The position numbers and the translations under genes were made by a program. This document shows positions 1 to 7,465 of a stretch of DNA of 50,594 bases, in pieces. Within the stretch, counting starts at the first letter, position 1, and every line of letters begins with the position of its first letter. The DNA comes from REEB470 sp032117095 (GTDB lineage Bacteria > Bacillota > Bacilli > Paenibacillales > YIM-B00363), in the NCBI GenBank assembly GCA_032117095.1, contig JAULZZ010000038.1:1-50594 (forward strand), written 5' to 3'. The notes under the pieces were generated by a model. That model saw only the letters and a program-made list of their open reading frames with translations, had not been told where the DNA came from and ran no database searches.

Positions 1-68
1 ACACCGGTCAACCGTCTGAATTTTTCGTCCGTCATCTTTTCTAATGACAACTCTGCATATTTCGTCAT
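1..68 (-). CDS. N-terminus of a probable IS5-like transposase, cut by window edge
   Basis: An open frame starts at ATG 68-66 on the minus strand and runs off the left edge after about 22 codons (MTKYAELSL...FRRLTGV). A purine-rich AGGGTGATGG lies just upstream. The pattern 'D-E-x-F-x-R-L-T-G-V' close to the start is what I remember from the N-termini of IS5-type transposases, where it precedes a helix-turn-helix; this is recollection, not a search. It begins only 21 nt after the stop codon of the secreted protein at 90-830, so an insertion may have trimmed that gene. Too little is visible for certainty. Confidence 0.4.
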   Translation of the reverse strand, partial: MTKYAELSLEKMTDEKFRRLTG

Positions 69-89
69 TTTCCATCACCCTGCTATATT

Positions 90-830
90 CTACCACACTT
101 CTATTAAGTTTCGAAAGAGGTCTATTGTTGGTGGTGTGAGATGGGTATTTTGCGTAATAAGGAATTTCCTAAGTACGCCGCCGTAAACTACAGTAACCTG
201 AGCGTAACGGGAATTAGAACTTGTATTCTCAGTCAGTGTTACAAGCAGGTCATTTCCATTTCGCGTGACGGTAACCCATGAAAAATTTTTGCACTCCTGT
301 AAGACAGTACGACTAGTATTAGTCACTAAAACTGTAGGGCAAGTAACACCAAAGTTCCAATTCTGATCGGGAGCAGTGATACGGACTACGGTAGACTGTG
401 CGGATTTATTGACGAGAACGTTTCCACTTGTTTTGAAAGTGTTTTTTATAGCGTTTTCGATGAAAGTCAACGTCTTGCCATCGTATGCGATTTGATTCAA
501 CCAATAATTCATATTCGCTTTATCTGGTTCATGTTTTAAATACAGGAGATAAAATCCTCTGATTTTTGCTTCATCGCTGTTTTGGATCGCTTGCTCGATT
601 TCTGCCAACTTCTTACCGTGTTTTATGACTTGACCGACCCAATAATTCAATCCCAGCTCATCTGGTGGACGGTTTAAGTACTTTTGATAATACCCTTTGA
701 TTGCTTCGATCGTGTTCGTATTGGCGTACGACTTCATCGGCAAAGACGTGATGGTTACAGCCAACATCACGATACTGAGCGTCATAATGTTCAAAATCTG
801 TCTTGTCAATCCGCTTCGGGTATATCGCAT
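90..830 (-). CDS. Secreted protein with two DUF4214-like repeats and a BACON-like domain
   Basis: 246 aa. A basic start and hydrophobic stretch (about 10-37, ending KSYA-NT) form a signal peptide. Two repeats follow, around residues 42-90 and 91-135, each with the 'YY.KYL.R.PDE.GL.YW' and 'I..AI' spacing of DUF4214-type modules, which are found in surface and S-layer-like proteins. Residues about 145-230 resemble a BACON/all-beta domain (FSWVTVTRNG..LLVTLTENTS, ending KFLITQN). GGGAGG lies 8 nt before the ATG. It is probably exported and binds glycan or surface polymer, which is inference. The last 15 residues follow the beta domain and end close to the partial transposase, so the C-terminus may be altered. 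Confidence 0.75.
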   Translation of the reverse strand: MRYTRSGLTRQILNIMTLSIVMLAVTITSLPMKSYANTNTIEAIKGYYQKYLNRPPDELGLNYWVGQVIKHGKKLAEIEQAIQNSDEAKIRGFYLLYLKHEPDKANMNYWLNQIAYDGKTLTFIENAIKNTFKTSGNVLVNKSAQSTVVRITAPDQNWNFGVTCPTVLVTNTSRTVLQECKNFSWVTVTRNGNDLLVTLTENTSSNSRYAQVTVVYGGVLRKFLITQNTHLTPPTIDLFRNLIEVW

Positions 831-1289
831 CTTTGTATCCTCCCAATGGATGGTTTTTAACTACAAATAACATGATATTATATCATCTGATTTTTTTCAA
901 TCTTATTTTGCGTACGTTAATTTTCCTGCTTGCCTTCCCTTCGAAATCATGGGTTACCATAGCAATATCCAGAGAAAAACCTTCTTCCCTGAAAAAGGTT
1001 TGAAATAAACGATGGTTTAAAAAATTGGCGGTTTCCAAAATGAATCCAGCATCCTCGTTTCATCCGTACTCGCAATCAGCCGTTTCATCCGAAACACGGA
1101 TTAAAAACATTCACGCAGAGCGATTCCATTTGCGAGAAAGAAAGGTTTTTTTAACCAATCGGATCGCTGTGTTCAAATTATGTTTAGAATCTCCTTTTGA
1201 TATGGGCTACAAAAAGGCACGAAATATATTTTCCTGTACACAATGCAACCATCGTATGTAACCATTTACTTTTCTGCCTAGGTTTTCAA
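831..1289. other. Intergenic region with one RepA copy
   Basis: A TATAAT-like box for the minus strand lies near 879-884, upstream of the secreted protein gene, without a good -35 at the right distance. A RepA copy occupies 1086-1190. The rest is AT-rich with no convincing reading frame; a small GCCTAG/CTAGGC hairpin covers the stop of the aminotransferase gene near 1278-1297 but lacks a U-tract. Confidence 0.5.
1086..1190 (-). repeat. RepA copy (reverse orientation)
   Basis: 105 bp running from CATCCGAAACACGGATTAAA to TTATGTTTAGAAT. It shares the core TTTGCGAGAAAGAAAGG and TTTTTAACCAATCGGAT with the copies at 4.1 and 43.4 kb. The ends are an imperfect inverted repeat. A spurious reading frame runs through it. 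Confidence 0.8.
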
Positions 1290-2468
1290 CTAGGCTAGTT
1301 CTTTCACAAATTGTTTTATACGGTGTAACGCTTCATGCAATGTCGCATCTGCACAAGCATACGAGAGGCGGATGTACCCTTCCCCTTGGGGGCCAAACGC
1401 ATTTCCTGGCACGACCGCTACGTCGTACGCATCGAGCAAGCGATACGCAAACGTATTGCTGTCGAGACCGAATGGTTGAATCGAGGGAAACATATAAAAT
1501 GCGCCGTCTGGTTTGACGACGTCTATGTGTGCTTCCCTGAGCTGGGCATACACATACTCACGCCGTTTTGCATACTGCGCACGCATGGGCAGTGCGTCGT
1601 CGATGCCCGCGGTCACCGCAGCAAGTGCTGCATGTTGGCTAATGGAGCAAGCGCACGTCACGCTATATTGCAGTACTTTGAGCATCTCCGCTACGAGTGG
1701 GGCAGGGGCAAACGCAAAGCCAATGCGCCAGCCTGTCATTGCGTGTGATTTGGACAAGCCGTTGATGACAATCGTGCGTTCACGCATTGCAGGAAACGCA
1801 GCGATCGACGTGTGCGGTTCGTCATAGCAGAGCTCGCTATAAATTTCATCAGACAATACGTAGACGGCTCTTTGTTCGAGCACAGTAGAAATGCGTTGTA
1901 ACTCCGCATAGGAGACGGTGACGCCCGTCGGATTGGCAGGGGACGTGAGAATGACGCACCGCGTACGGGGAGTCAACGCTTGTTCGATCAACGATGCGGT
2001 AAGTGTAAACTGATGTGCAGTCACATCGATCGCAATGGGGATCGCCCCACAAAGGCGGATGAGCGGAGCATATCCAGGGTAAATCGGAGTCGGAATAATC
2101 ACTTCACATCCCGGTGTCAAAATCGTGCGCAGCGCCATATCCAACGCTTGACTTGCCCCTGTGGTCACGATCACCTCGGTTTGTCCATCATAAATCAATG
2201 CGTATTTTTGGCGTACGTACGCGGCCACTGCATCGCGCAACGCAGGGAGACCGGCGTTGGGTGTATAGGAGGTATGTCCTGTATACGCCGCGCGGACGGC
2301 TGCTTCGACAATGTGTGGAGGAGTCGGATAGTCGGGCTGCCCGAGTGTGAGCGAGAGAACGGGGCGACGGTGGGAGGCGACGCGTTGAGCCATTTGGCGA
2401 ATGCCGGAAATTTGCAACGCTTCTACTGCGGGATGAAGGGGAAGGTGTTGTGTAGCAAAATATTCCAT
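1290..2468 (-). CDS. patA: PLP-dependent class I aminotransferase, PatA-like
   Basis: 392 aa from the ATG at 2468, which aligns with the start of B. subtilis PatA (N-acetyl-LL-diaminopimelate aminotransferase, lysine/peptidoglycan precursor pathway). Fold-type I features in order: LGQPDYPTPPH near residue 42, TTGASQALD near 102, NPTGV at about 179, DEIYSEL at about 207, and the Schiff-base lysine in GLSKSHAMTGWR at about residue 240. C-terminal VKPDGAFYMFPS is also typical. The frame stays open for 29 codons upstream to 2555 but there is no ribosome site there; AAAGGA lies 14 nt before the chosen start, which is rather far. It stands alone, not with dap genes. An aspartate aminotransferase role is the alternative. 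Confidence 0.85.
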   Translation of the reverse strand: MEYFATQHLPLHPAVEALQISGIRQMAQRVASHRRPVLSLTLGQPDYPTPPHIVEAAVRAAYTGHTSYTPNAGLPALRDAVAAYVRQKYALIYDGQTEVIVTTGASQALDMALRTILTPGCEVIIPTPIYPGYAPLIRLCGAIPIAIDVTAHQFTLTASLIEQALTPRTRCVILTSPANPTGVTVSYAELQRISTVLEQRAVYVLSDEIYSELCYDEPHTSIAAFPAMRERTIVINGLSKSHAMTGWRIGFAFAPAPLVAEMLKVLQYSVTCACSISQHAALAAVTAGIDDALPMRAQYAKRREYVYAQLREAHIDVVKPDGAFYMFPSIQPFGLDSNTFAYRLLDAYDVAVVPGNAFGPQGEGYIRLSYACADATLHEALHRIKQFVKELA

Positions 2469-3021
2469 AAGGGCATGAACCGTCCTTTCATTAGGAGGGG
2501 TGGGAAGGTAGAATGCACAGCTGTGTGCAACAGAAACGAAAAGATGAATTTCCATGCATTTGCAATCGAATAGACGATCGCATTATAATGGATGAATTCG
2601 GAATATATGTTCTTTTCATCGTGGGGGATGAACGTTGTGTCTTGCGTATGCTTGCGTAGTGGGGGTGCGCCCTGCTGGAGGAAATCCAGCACACAATAGG
2701 AGCATGGACGGTATTATACCGTTTCCGTGTAAAAAAAGCGAAAAAAAAATAAATGCGCCCACTTGAAAAGGAACACAAGTTCGTATTATAATGAGAATGT
2801 ACCGAACGCATATGCGAAATTTTATTTTTTTAGCGTTGTCGTTATTTTGGATTGTTTACGACGAACGGAGCGACTGCGTAGCGGGATACGTTTTCGACAG
2901 CAGAACGGTGATGTCTAGTTGGACGTGTGACTGTGACTGCGACATGCTGGCTGGGAAACAGATGTGAGCGTGGTACAACGGAGGTACGGTCATCGAGTTC
3001 AACACACAAAGGAGCAGAGAG
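2469..3021. other. Divergent intergenic region with a promoter
   Basis: Between patA (leftward) and the small gene at 3022 (rightward). It holds a good sigma-A-type promoter at 2764-2792 and TATAAT-like boxes facing left near 2581-2590 and 2709-2722, the latter inside a near-palindrome ACGGTATTATACCGT. A frame at 2812-2967 begins with a hydrophobic stretch but has no ribosome binding site, so it is not called. Confidence 0.4.
2764..2792 (+). promoter_or_regulatory. Sigma-A-type promoter for the small gene at 3022
   Basis: TTGAAA at 2764-2769 and TATAAT at 2787-2792, 17 bp apart. Transcription would start near 2799, giving a leader of about 220 nt before the gene at 3022. Confidence 0.6.
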
Positions 3022-3324
3022 ATGGACGAGCGAGAAAAAAGGTTGGGTTTGCATGGGTTTTGGGAGAGTGCTTACAAGCGAATTTCTGAGTATCAAGGTG
3101 CGTTTTGTCCGCAGTGGCTGGCATCGCACCAGTCTTTGTGGGTCACACTGCTCACCGAGGGGTGGAATACACTGGAACGATGTGAAGGGCATCTTGAATA
3201 CGTCGATGAGATTTTCCAACGTGTGAAAATACGGACGGATCAGATGGTCTTGTATGTGCCCTTTGCTGACATCCTCGGCATACGCATCGCTGGAGATTCG
3301 TGCTTGCCCTATGGTAACGACTAG
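3022..3324 (+). CDS. Small protein of unknown function
   Basis: 100 aa. The start is supported by AAAGGAG placed 7 nt before the ATG, and a good promoter lies 230 bp upstream. The protein is soluble with no signal peptide. Its second half (LTEGWNTLERCEGHLEYVDE, then VLYVPFADILGIRI) has the 'strand, GxLxxV.., ..YVPLxxILxI' pattern seen in Sm-like/DUF2642-type small Bacillus proteins; this is a weak resemblance. A longer frame on the opposite strand (2842-3492) has no ribosome site and is rejected. A hairpin and a 13-codon frame follow. Function unknown. Confidence 0.6.
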   Translation: MDEREKRLGLHGFWESAYKRISEYQGAFCPQWLASHQSLWVTLLTEGWNTLERCEGHLEYVDEIFQRVKIRTDQMVLYVPFADILGIRIAGDSCLPYGND

Positions 3325-3348
3325 CCATACGTCACAAAGGAGCGTACA

Positions 3349-3390
3349 ATGACGAAAGAGAAGGTCGCGTGGACGACCTTCTTCTCTTAG
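3349..3390 (+). CDS. Possible 13-aa peptide overlapping a hairpin
   Basis: ATG at 3349 is preceded by AAAGGAG with 6-nt spacing and opens MTKEKVAWTTFFS followed by TAG. The same bases form a stem AAGGTCG/CGACCTT with a loop of about 6 nt. It is either a tiny translated frame or chance within a transcription terminator for the preceding gene. Confidence 0.3.
   Translation: MTKEKVAWTTFFS
3357..3387 (+). terminator. Hairpin after the small gene
   Basis: AAGGTCG at 3361-3367 pairs with CGACCTT at 3374-3380, flanked by AGAG and a pyrimidine run CTTCTCTT. The U-tract is imperfect, so termination is only likely. Confidence 0.4.
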
Positions 3391-3531
3391 GGGAGAGGGA
3401 GAGGAGAAACCAAGACGAAACACAGATGGGCAAGACAAGCCGATTTCGTAAGGATTCACGACATTGCACCACGTCGTCTCCGGCATACCCACCAGATTAA
3501 GAAGGATACAAGGATATGAATCCGTATTTCA

Positions 3532-3629
3532 AGGGTACCGCTATAAAATGCATCATACGCATAAACATAGAAAAAAGCGTTTGTTTACGGCAAGGTGATT
3601 TTTTACAAATTGATTTATAGCGGTGCCCT
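3532..3629 (+). repeat. RepC copy 1
   Basis: 98 bp. Terminal inverted repeat AGGGTACCGCTATAAA at 3532-3547 and TTTATAGCGGTGCCCT at 3614-3629, 15 of 16 bases paired. The centre includes GTTTACGGCAAGGTGATTTT, shared with the copy at 3778. It is flanked by CA on both sides and seems to sit inside the left end of a RepA. Confidence 0.75.
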
Positions 3630-3635
3630 CACTAA

Positions 3636-4034
3636 TACTAATTCCAAACAAATATATAGACAAAATAACGTGCGTGTGATACAAAGAATATTCGATAGCG
3701 GGGAGAAAAGAAATGCAAAAACGAAGAAAAATGTGAACGCATACAAACGGTTAGAAGTAGTCGCATATCGTTTCATAAGGGCACCTCTATAAACCTGATC
3801 ACCTCGCATAAATATTCGCAAAAAATCCCTGTTTTACGGCAAAGTGATTTTTTGAAAATCGGTTTTTAGAGACCCCCATAAGAAAAAAAGAACAAAGAAA
3901 TCGTCACGTTGACAGGATATAACGCTGATGATGTGGAAATGTTGGCAAAGAAATCGGTTACCGGCGGGATACACGATCAAAAGTATTAAAGGATGAGACT
4001 GGAATTTTATCGATTTTTTAGTTTGTGATTAGTA
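3636..4034 (+). mobile_element. RepB copy 1, interrupted by RepC
   Basis: Starts TACTAATTCCAAACAAATAT and ends GTTTGTGATTAGTA; the bases TAA flank it on both sides (3633-3635, 4035-4037). Without the inserted RepC it closely matches the element at 11445-11739 in opposite orientation, including an internal reading frame. That frame is here broken by the insertion and by a TAA in place of a tyrosine codon. Confidence 0.8.
3778..3877 (+). repeat. RepC copy 2, inserted in RepB
   Basis: About 99 bp from AGGGCACCTCTATAAACC to GGTTTTTAGAGACCCCC. The bases CATAA(G) appear immediately left (3774-3779) and right (3877-3882), so a 4-base duplication (ATAA or CATA) was probably made on insertion. The uninterrupted RepB at 11.5 kb lacks it. 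Confidence 0.75.
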
Positions 4035-4135
4035 TAAACACTGATTAAAAACGTCTATGAAGATCGTTTCCTTTTACGAGAAAACATAGTGATTTTTAAC
4101 CAATCAGATTCCTGTATTCAAACAGTATTTAGTAT
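4035..4135 (-). repeat. RepA copy (main part of an interrupted element)
   Basis: TAAACACTGATTAAAAACGTC at the left and AACAGTATTTAGTAT at the right; core CCTTTTACGAGAAAA and TTTTTAACCAATCAGATTCC. Its outer left end (TTTCA at 3527-3531 plus CACTAA at 3630-3635) has been split off by RepC and RepB. Confidence 0.8.
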
Positions 4136-4253
4136 CAACTCATACAAATGATCGGGGAAATCTTCTTAAACAATGCTCTGTCACAAAAGGAAAACCTCTG
4201 TTTGTCTGTTTTTAATAAGAGATTCGTATGGCATGAGAGAGGGGAACATCACG

Positions 4254-4838
4254 ATGCGCGTCATTGCAGGGACAGTGAAGGGCACTGTGTTGCGTGCTGT
4301 GCCAGGGCGACGGACACGCCCGACGACTGACAAAGTAAAAGGTGCGATCTTTAATCGCATTGGACCGTATTTTACAGGGGGGGACGTACTCGATTTGTTC
4401 GCAGGAACCGGCGCATTGGCGATCGAAGCGCTCAGTCGAGGGATGGATCGTGCGGTGGTGGTTGATCACGATGCCCACAGCATCGCAACGATACAGCACA
4501 ATGTCGCCAAGACGCATATGCAAACGCGCGTCACCTGGATGCATTGTGCGGCGAAGACGGCATTGCGTCAACTTGCGCACCAACGTCGTCGCTTTGAGTG
4601 GGTGTTTCTCGATCCCCCCTATGGGGTGTATGACACGATTGTGCTTTTGGACGCATTACAACAAGAGAGGCTCGTATATGAGGAGACGACGATCGTGCTT
4701 GAACACCACGCCAAAGATGAGTCGCCTTTGCATCGTGGGGCATTCGTGCGATACCGTCATGCGATATATGGCGAGACAGCGATTGCAGTTTACGAACATC
4801 GACATGCAGAAGGGAAGGAACAAGGGGATGCCCTATAA
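4254..4838 (+). CDS. rsmD: 16S rRNA (guanine966-N2)-methyltransferase RsmD
   Basis: 194 aa from ATG 4254 (MRVIAGTVKG, the usual family start), with GAGAGGGG 9 nt upstream; the frame is open further upstream to 4173 but without support. It methylates G966 of 16S rRNA using S-adenosylmethionine. Visible: TRPTTDKVKGAIFNRIG near residues 21-37, SAM-binding motif VLDLFAGTGALAIEALSRG about 46-64, and the catalytic motif LDPPYG about 119. Followed by coaD with an 11-bp overlap, the order ylbH-ylbI-ylbJ of Bacillus. Confidence 0.93.
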   Translation: MRVIAGTVKGTVLRAVPGRRTRPTTDKVKGAIFNRIGPYFTGGDVLDLFAGTGALAIEALSRGMDRAVVVDHDAHSIATIQHNVAKTHMQTRVTWMHCAAKTALRQLAHQRRRFEWVFLDPPYGVYDTIVLLDALQQERLVYEETTIVLEHHAKDESPLHRGAFVRYRHAIYGETAIAVYEHRHAEGKEQGDAL

Positions 4839-5358
4839 ACGCCCAGTTGCTCCGCCAAAGGAGCCACATTTCGTTGAAAAAGTGGCGGTATATCCAGGTA
4901 GCTTTGACCCCGTCACGTATGGGCATGTGGATATTATACAGCGTGCAGCCAAACAATTTGATCGGCTCATTGTCGCAGTATTGACCCAGACTACGAAGTC
5001 GCCGTTGTTTACGATTGAGGAGCGCAAACAGCTACTAAACCATGTGACTACCAATCTTTCGAACGTAGAAATCGACGGATTTGGGGATTTATTAATTCGG
5101 TATATGCAACGGCGTCACGCTCATGTGATCATTCGGGGGTTGCGTGCCGTGTCCGATTTTGAATATGAATTACAAATGGCCTCGATTAACCAAAAGTTAA
5201 GTCCAGATGTAGAAACATTTTTTATGATGACGAATCCGCAGTACTCGTATTTGAGTTCCAGCGTCGTCAAAGAAATCGCCAAATTTAGAGGTCCGATTCA
5301 CGAATTAGTTCCTCCAGAGGTAGAACGTGCATTGCAGATGAAATATCCCATTTTGTGA
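4828..5358 (+). CDS. coaD: Phosphopantetheine adenylyltransferase
   Basis: 176 aa. It transfers AMP to 4'-phosphopantetheine in coenzyme A synthesis. The nucleotidyltransferase motif is AVYPGSFDPVTYGHVDII (TxGH variant TYGH) at about residues 20-37; IIRGLRAVSDFEYELQMA and the C-terminal SSSVVKEIA are typical. Start ATG 4828 has GGAAGG and AAGGGG upstream and overlaps the end of rsmD; it gives about 15 residues more at the N-terminus (MPYKRPVAPPKEPHF) than most CoaD proteins. No terminator separates it from the convergent ylbJ only 5 bp away. Confidence 0.93.
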   Translation: MPYKRPVAPPKEPHFVEKVAVYPGSFDPVTYGHVDIIQRAAKQFDRLIVAVLTQTTKSPLFTIEERKQLLNHVTTNLSNVEIDGFGDLLIRYMQRRHAHVIIRGLRAVSDFEYELQMASINQKLSPDVETFFMMTNPQYSYLSSSVVKEIAKFRGPIHELVPPEVERALQMKYPIL

Positions 5359-5363
5359 TTTTT

Positions 5364-6560
5364 TCAGCGGATTTTCTTCTTCGTGAATGTGCGCGCATGG
5401 AGTCCGATGGATACGATCCAAGCCATGCCGAAGACGGCGCACAGTGTTCCGAGTGCCAAAGCCCCCGTCATGAGTGGAGACCAAGCGATCCGATGAACCA
5501 TTGGGTGCGTGATGGAGGCGAAAGCGACTTCGTGCACGTGCAAGCGATCGAGGAGTGGTGTCCAGCACCACAAGGTGAGCGGGATCGACAATACCGCATG
5601 GACAAGACGACCGAGGGCAAATGACGCATACCGCAGTCCCGTTCCACGGATCATTTCCCGTACTTGGGCATGCAACGACAGTCCACCCCAACCCAGCATC
5701 GCACCGATCCATACCGCAGTGTCGACATCTGGAGCGAGCGCAGGAGGCATCTGTGCTGTGCCTAAGTTAAGGTCTATCCACCCATAGAACAAATACGCTG
5801 TTTCTGGCGAAATGAACGGTTGAAACAGGTGCGTATTCATCAACATGTGGATCAGCACAGCACACAACACGATCCATCCTCCAAGAAGGAGCAATGTTTC
5901 AAATGCGCGACGGATCGATTCGCCTACGATGCGACCGAGTGGAGGGGAAGTAGCGGGGAAAGATGGCGCAGGACATACACAAGCGTCGCTTGAAGGTTGA
6001 TCTTTCATGGAGCGGGACGTACTTTTCAGATCACGCAATAACGCATTGCAAATCAATCCAGCCATCAGGGCACCACATACATGCAAGACGACGAGCACGA
6101 TGCCGTATTCGGGGCGGTGCCAGTAGGCGGTACATACGACTGAAATGATCCACAATGGGCTACATAAATCACAGATTGCTAGCAAACGATTGCCTTGATC
6201 CGTTGTAATTTCATTGCGCCGTCGTAAATCGACAACGACTTTTGTGCCCATCGGAGTACCAAGCGCAAAACCAGATACCCATGCCCAGCCGGTAGCAGGG
6301 GGCATTTGGTATACGATGCGCATGAAGGGAGCGAGGCGTCCCCCAAGTGCACGAAAAAAACCGAGTTGCACCAATGCTTCACAGAGCACTAACAGGGGGA
6401 GCATGGCGGGCAATACTTGTTCCCACCACAGGCGTAGCCCGTAAACGGATGCTTGTAAGGTTTCTACGGGGTCGATGATCATCATGAATACGCAAAATAA
6501 AATGACGATACCGTATAAAGGAGATAGGGCGACGCGGACGACCTTTGCAACGACGTGCAT
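5364..6560 (-). CDS. ylbJ: Sporulation integral membrane protein YlbJ
   Basis: 398 aa with about eight hydrophobic segments. The N-terminal half follows the YlbJ pattern: a first membrane segment, LRLWWEQVLPAMLPLLVL, then a Gate/nucleoside-recognition-like section ALGTPMGTKVVVDLRRRNEI and LLAICDLCSPLWI. A matching second Gate-like part lies in the C-terminal half (GAMLGWGGLSLHAQV). In B. subtilis ylbJ is under the mother-cell factor sigma-E and needed for spore cortex; that role is inferred here. It sits next to rsmD and coaD as in Bacillus, although facing them. GAGG lies 9 nt before the start. It supports an endospore-forming host. Confidence 0.85.
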   Translation of the reverse strand: MHVVAKVVRVALSPLYGIVILFCVFMMIIDPVETLQASVYGLRLWWEQVLPAMLPLLVLCEALVQLGFFRALGGRLAPFMRIVYQMPPATGWAWVSGFALGTPMGTKVVVDLRRRNEITTDQGNRLLAICDLCSPLWIISVVCTAYWHRPEYGIVLVVLHVCGALMAGLICNALLRDLKSTSRSMKDQPSSDACVCPAPSFPATSPPLGRIVGESIRRAFETLLLLGGWIVLCAVLIHMLMNTHLFQPFISPETAYLFYGWIDLNLGTAQMPPALAPDVDTAVWIGAMLGWGGLSLHAQVREMIRGTGLRYASFALGRLVHAVLSIPLTLWCWTPLLDRLHVHEVAFASITHPMVHRIAWSPLMTGALALGTLCAVFGMAWIVSIGLHARTFTKKKIR

Positions 6561-6615
6561 GCGATAAAACCTCGGCTTTTATGTAAAATGATAAGGGGAT
6601 GCAGGGCGTGATTTC

Positions 6616-6721
6616 ATACTAAACACGGTTTGAACACAGGAATCCGATTGGTTAAAAATTACTGTGTTTTCTCATAAAAAGGAAACGCTTTGTGTAGATG
6701 TTTTTAATCAGTGGTTAGTAT
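6616..6721 (+). repeat. RepA copy
   Basis: 106 bp, ATACTAAACACGGTTTGAAC to TTTTTAATCAGTGGTTAGTAT, with TTGGTTAAAAATTACTGTG inside. One of the best-preserved copies; a C flanks each end. Confidence 0.85.
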
Positions 6722-6869
6722 CATTGTTGCATTGTATCGTCATGCCTCCCAAAATAGAACTTCTTTATTCACTGAGTGAGAATATGTCGAAAGAATAACG
6801 TGTGCCTTGATCTGGCGACGAACTAGAAAATGAGAAAATAAAAATTTTTTTCGGTTCGCAAAAAAATAG

Positions 6870-6898
6870 TTGCAAACCGGAGGGTGATAAAGTATAAT
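6870..6898 (+). promoter_or_regulatory. Sigma-A-type promoter with an inverted repeat at the -35
   Basis: TTGCAA at 6870-6875 and TATAAT at 6893-6898, spacing 17. An A/T tract lies upstream. CGGTTCGCAA (6852-6861) and TTGCAAACCG (6870-6879) form an imperfect inverted repeat over the -35, which could be an operator. Confidence 0.7.
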
Positions 6899-7043
6899 CT
6901 TAAATGTAACAAATCTTTAAATCGTATAACTTTCCCAAAGTGTGCGAACCCAAGAAGTGGTTTCATACTGAAAACGTTGCATTTTTAATTGGGAGAGACG
7001 ATTTTTGACTACTATTTTTAAAAATCCTAAGGAGGTTTTCCCG

Positions 7044-7424
7044 GTGAACGAGTTGATCGAGTTGAAAAAACAGTTGAATCTTGCAGTAAGTCAGTTGTAC
7101 GAAGAATTGATGCATTTGACTTCGGGTACTATATTTTTTCAGATTCGTAACAATGCTATCGGGAAGTTCGGTATACGTCACGATATGCACGATACCATTT
7201 TGTACGCACAAGACTCGTATAAAATTTCCAAAGGACTGCATGAAGCACATGTTGCACAAATTCGACGCGTCATCCTACAAGCGTTACAACACAAAAGTGG
7301 CTGGACGCACGGTGAAATGATGTTCGAATTTTCAATACGTCAAGAAAAATTACGCATTCATACGATGTATGAATCCAACTACAATATGAGCAAGATTATT
7401 CAAAATTATGATACTGTAAAATAA
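7044..7424 (+). CDS. Conserved-looking 126-aa protein of unknown function
   Basis: GTG 7044 is chosen because AAGGAGG stands 8 nt before it; the frame is open from 7005 but that TTG has no site. The product is soluble, mixed charge, with an amphipathic first helix (NELIELKKQLNLAVSQLYEEL), then a strand-rich middle (TIFFQIRNNAIGKFGIRH) and a second half with FEFSIRQEKLRIHTMYESNYN. No signal peptide or cysteine cluster. I do not recognise the family. It is monocistronic, with its own promoter and a strong terminator. Confidence 0.7.
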   Translation: MNELIELKKQLNLAVSQLYEELMHLTSGTIFFQIRNNAIGKFGIRHDMHDTILYAQDSYKISKGLHEAHVAQIRRVILQALQHKSGWTHGEMMFEFSIRQEKLRIHTMYESNYNMSKIIQNYDTVK

Positions 7425-7465
7425 GTGGGCGAATCTGGCTGGATTTCTATGCTTACATGATTTCC

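Larger units (their letters stand above)
3391..4253. other. Gene-free region filled by nested repeats
   Basis: No protein gene is supported. From left to right: unassigned 3391-3526; RepA left end 3527-3531; RepC 3532-3629; RepA remainder CACTAA; RepB 3636-4034 with a second RepC at 3778-3877; the rest of RepA to 4135; then the leader of rsmD. Confidence 0.7.
6561..7043. other. Intergenic region with RepA and a promoter
   Basis: Holds a RepA copy (6616-6721), an AT-rich upstream tract, and the promoter at 6870-6898 for the gene at 7044, whose leader is about 140 nt. No reading frame is supported between. Confidence 0.5.

Noticed and set aside
1025..1261. 78-aa frame on the plus strand
   Set aside because: It is translation of a RepA copy; the same phrases recur in frames over other copies.
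2812..2967. 51-codon frame with a hydrophobic start
   Set aside because: Looks signal-peptide-like but has no ribosome site and ends in unusual repeated Cys-Asp codons; likely leader RNA.
2842..3492. 216-aa open frame on the minus strand
   Set aside because: No ribosome site, low-complexity composition, and the opposite strand holds a gene with a strong site at 3022.
4342..4827. Upstream extension of coaD
   Set aside because: It overlaps rsmD in another frame; CoaD begins near 4828 by homology and ribosome site.
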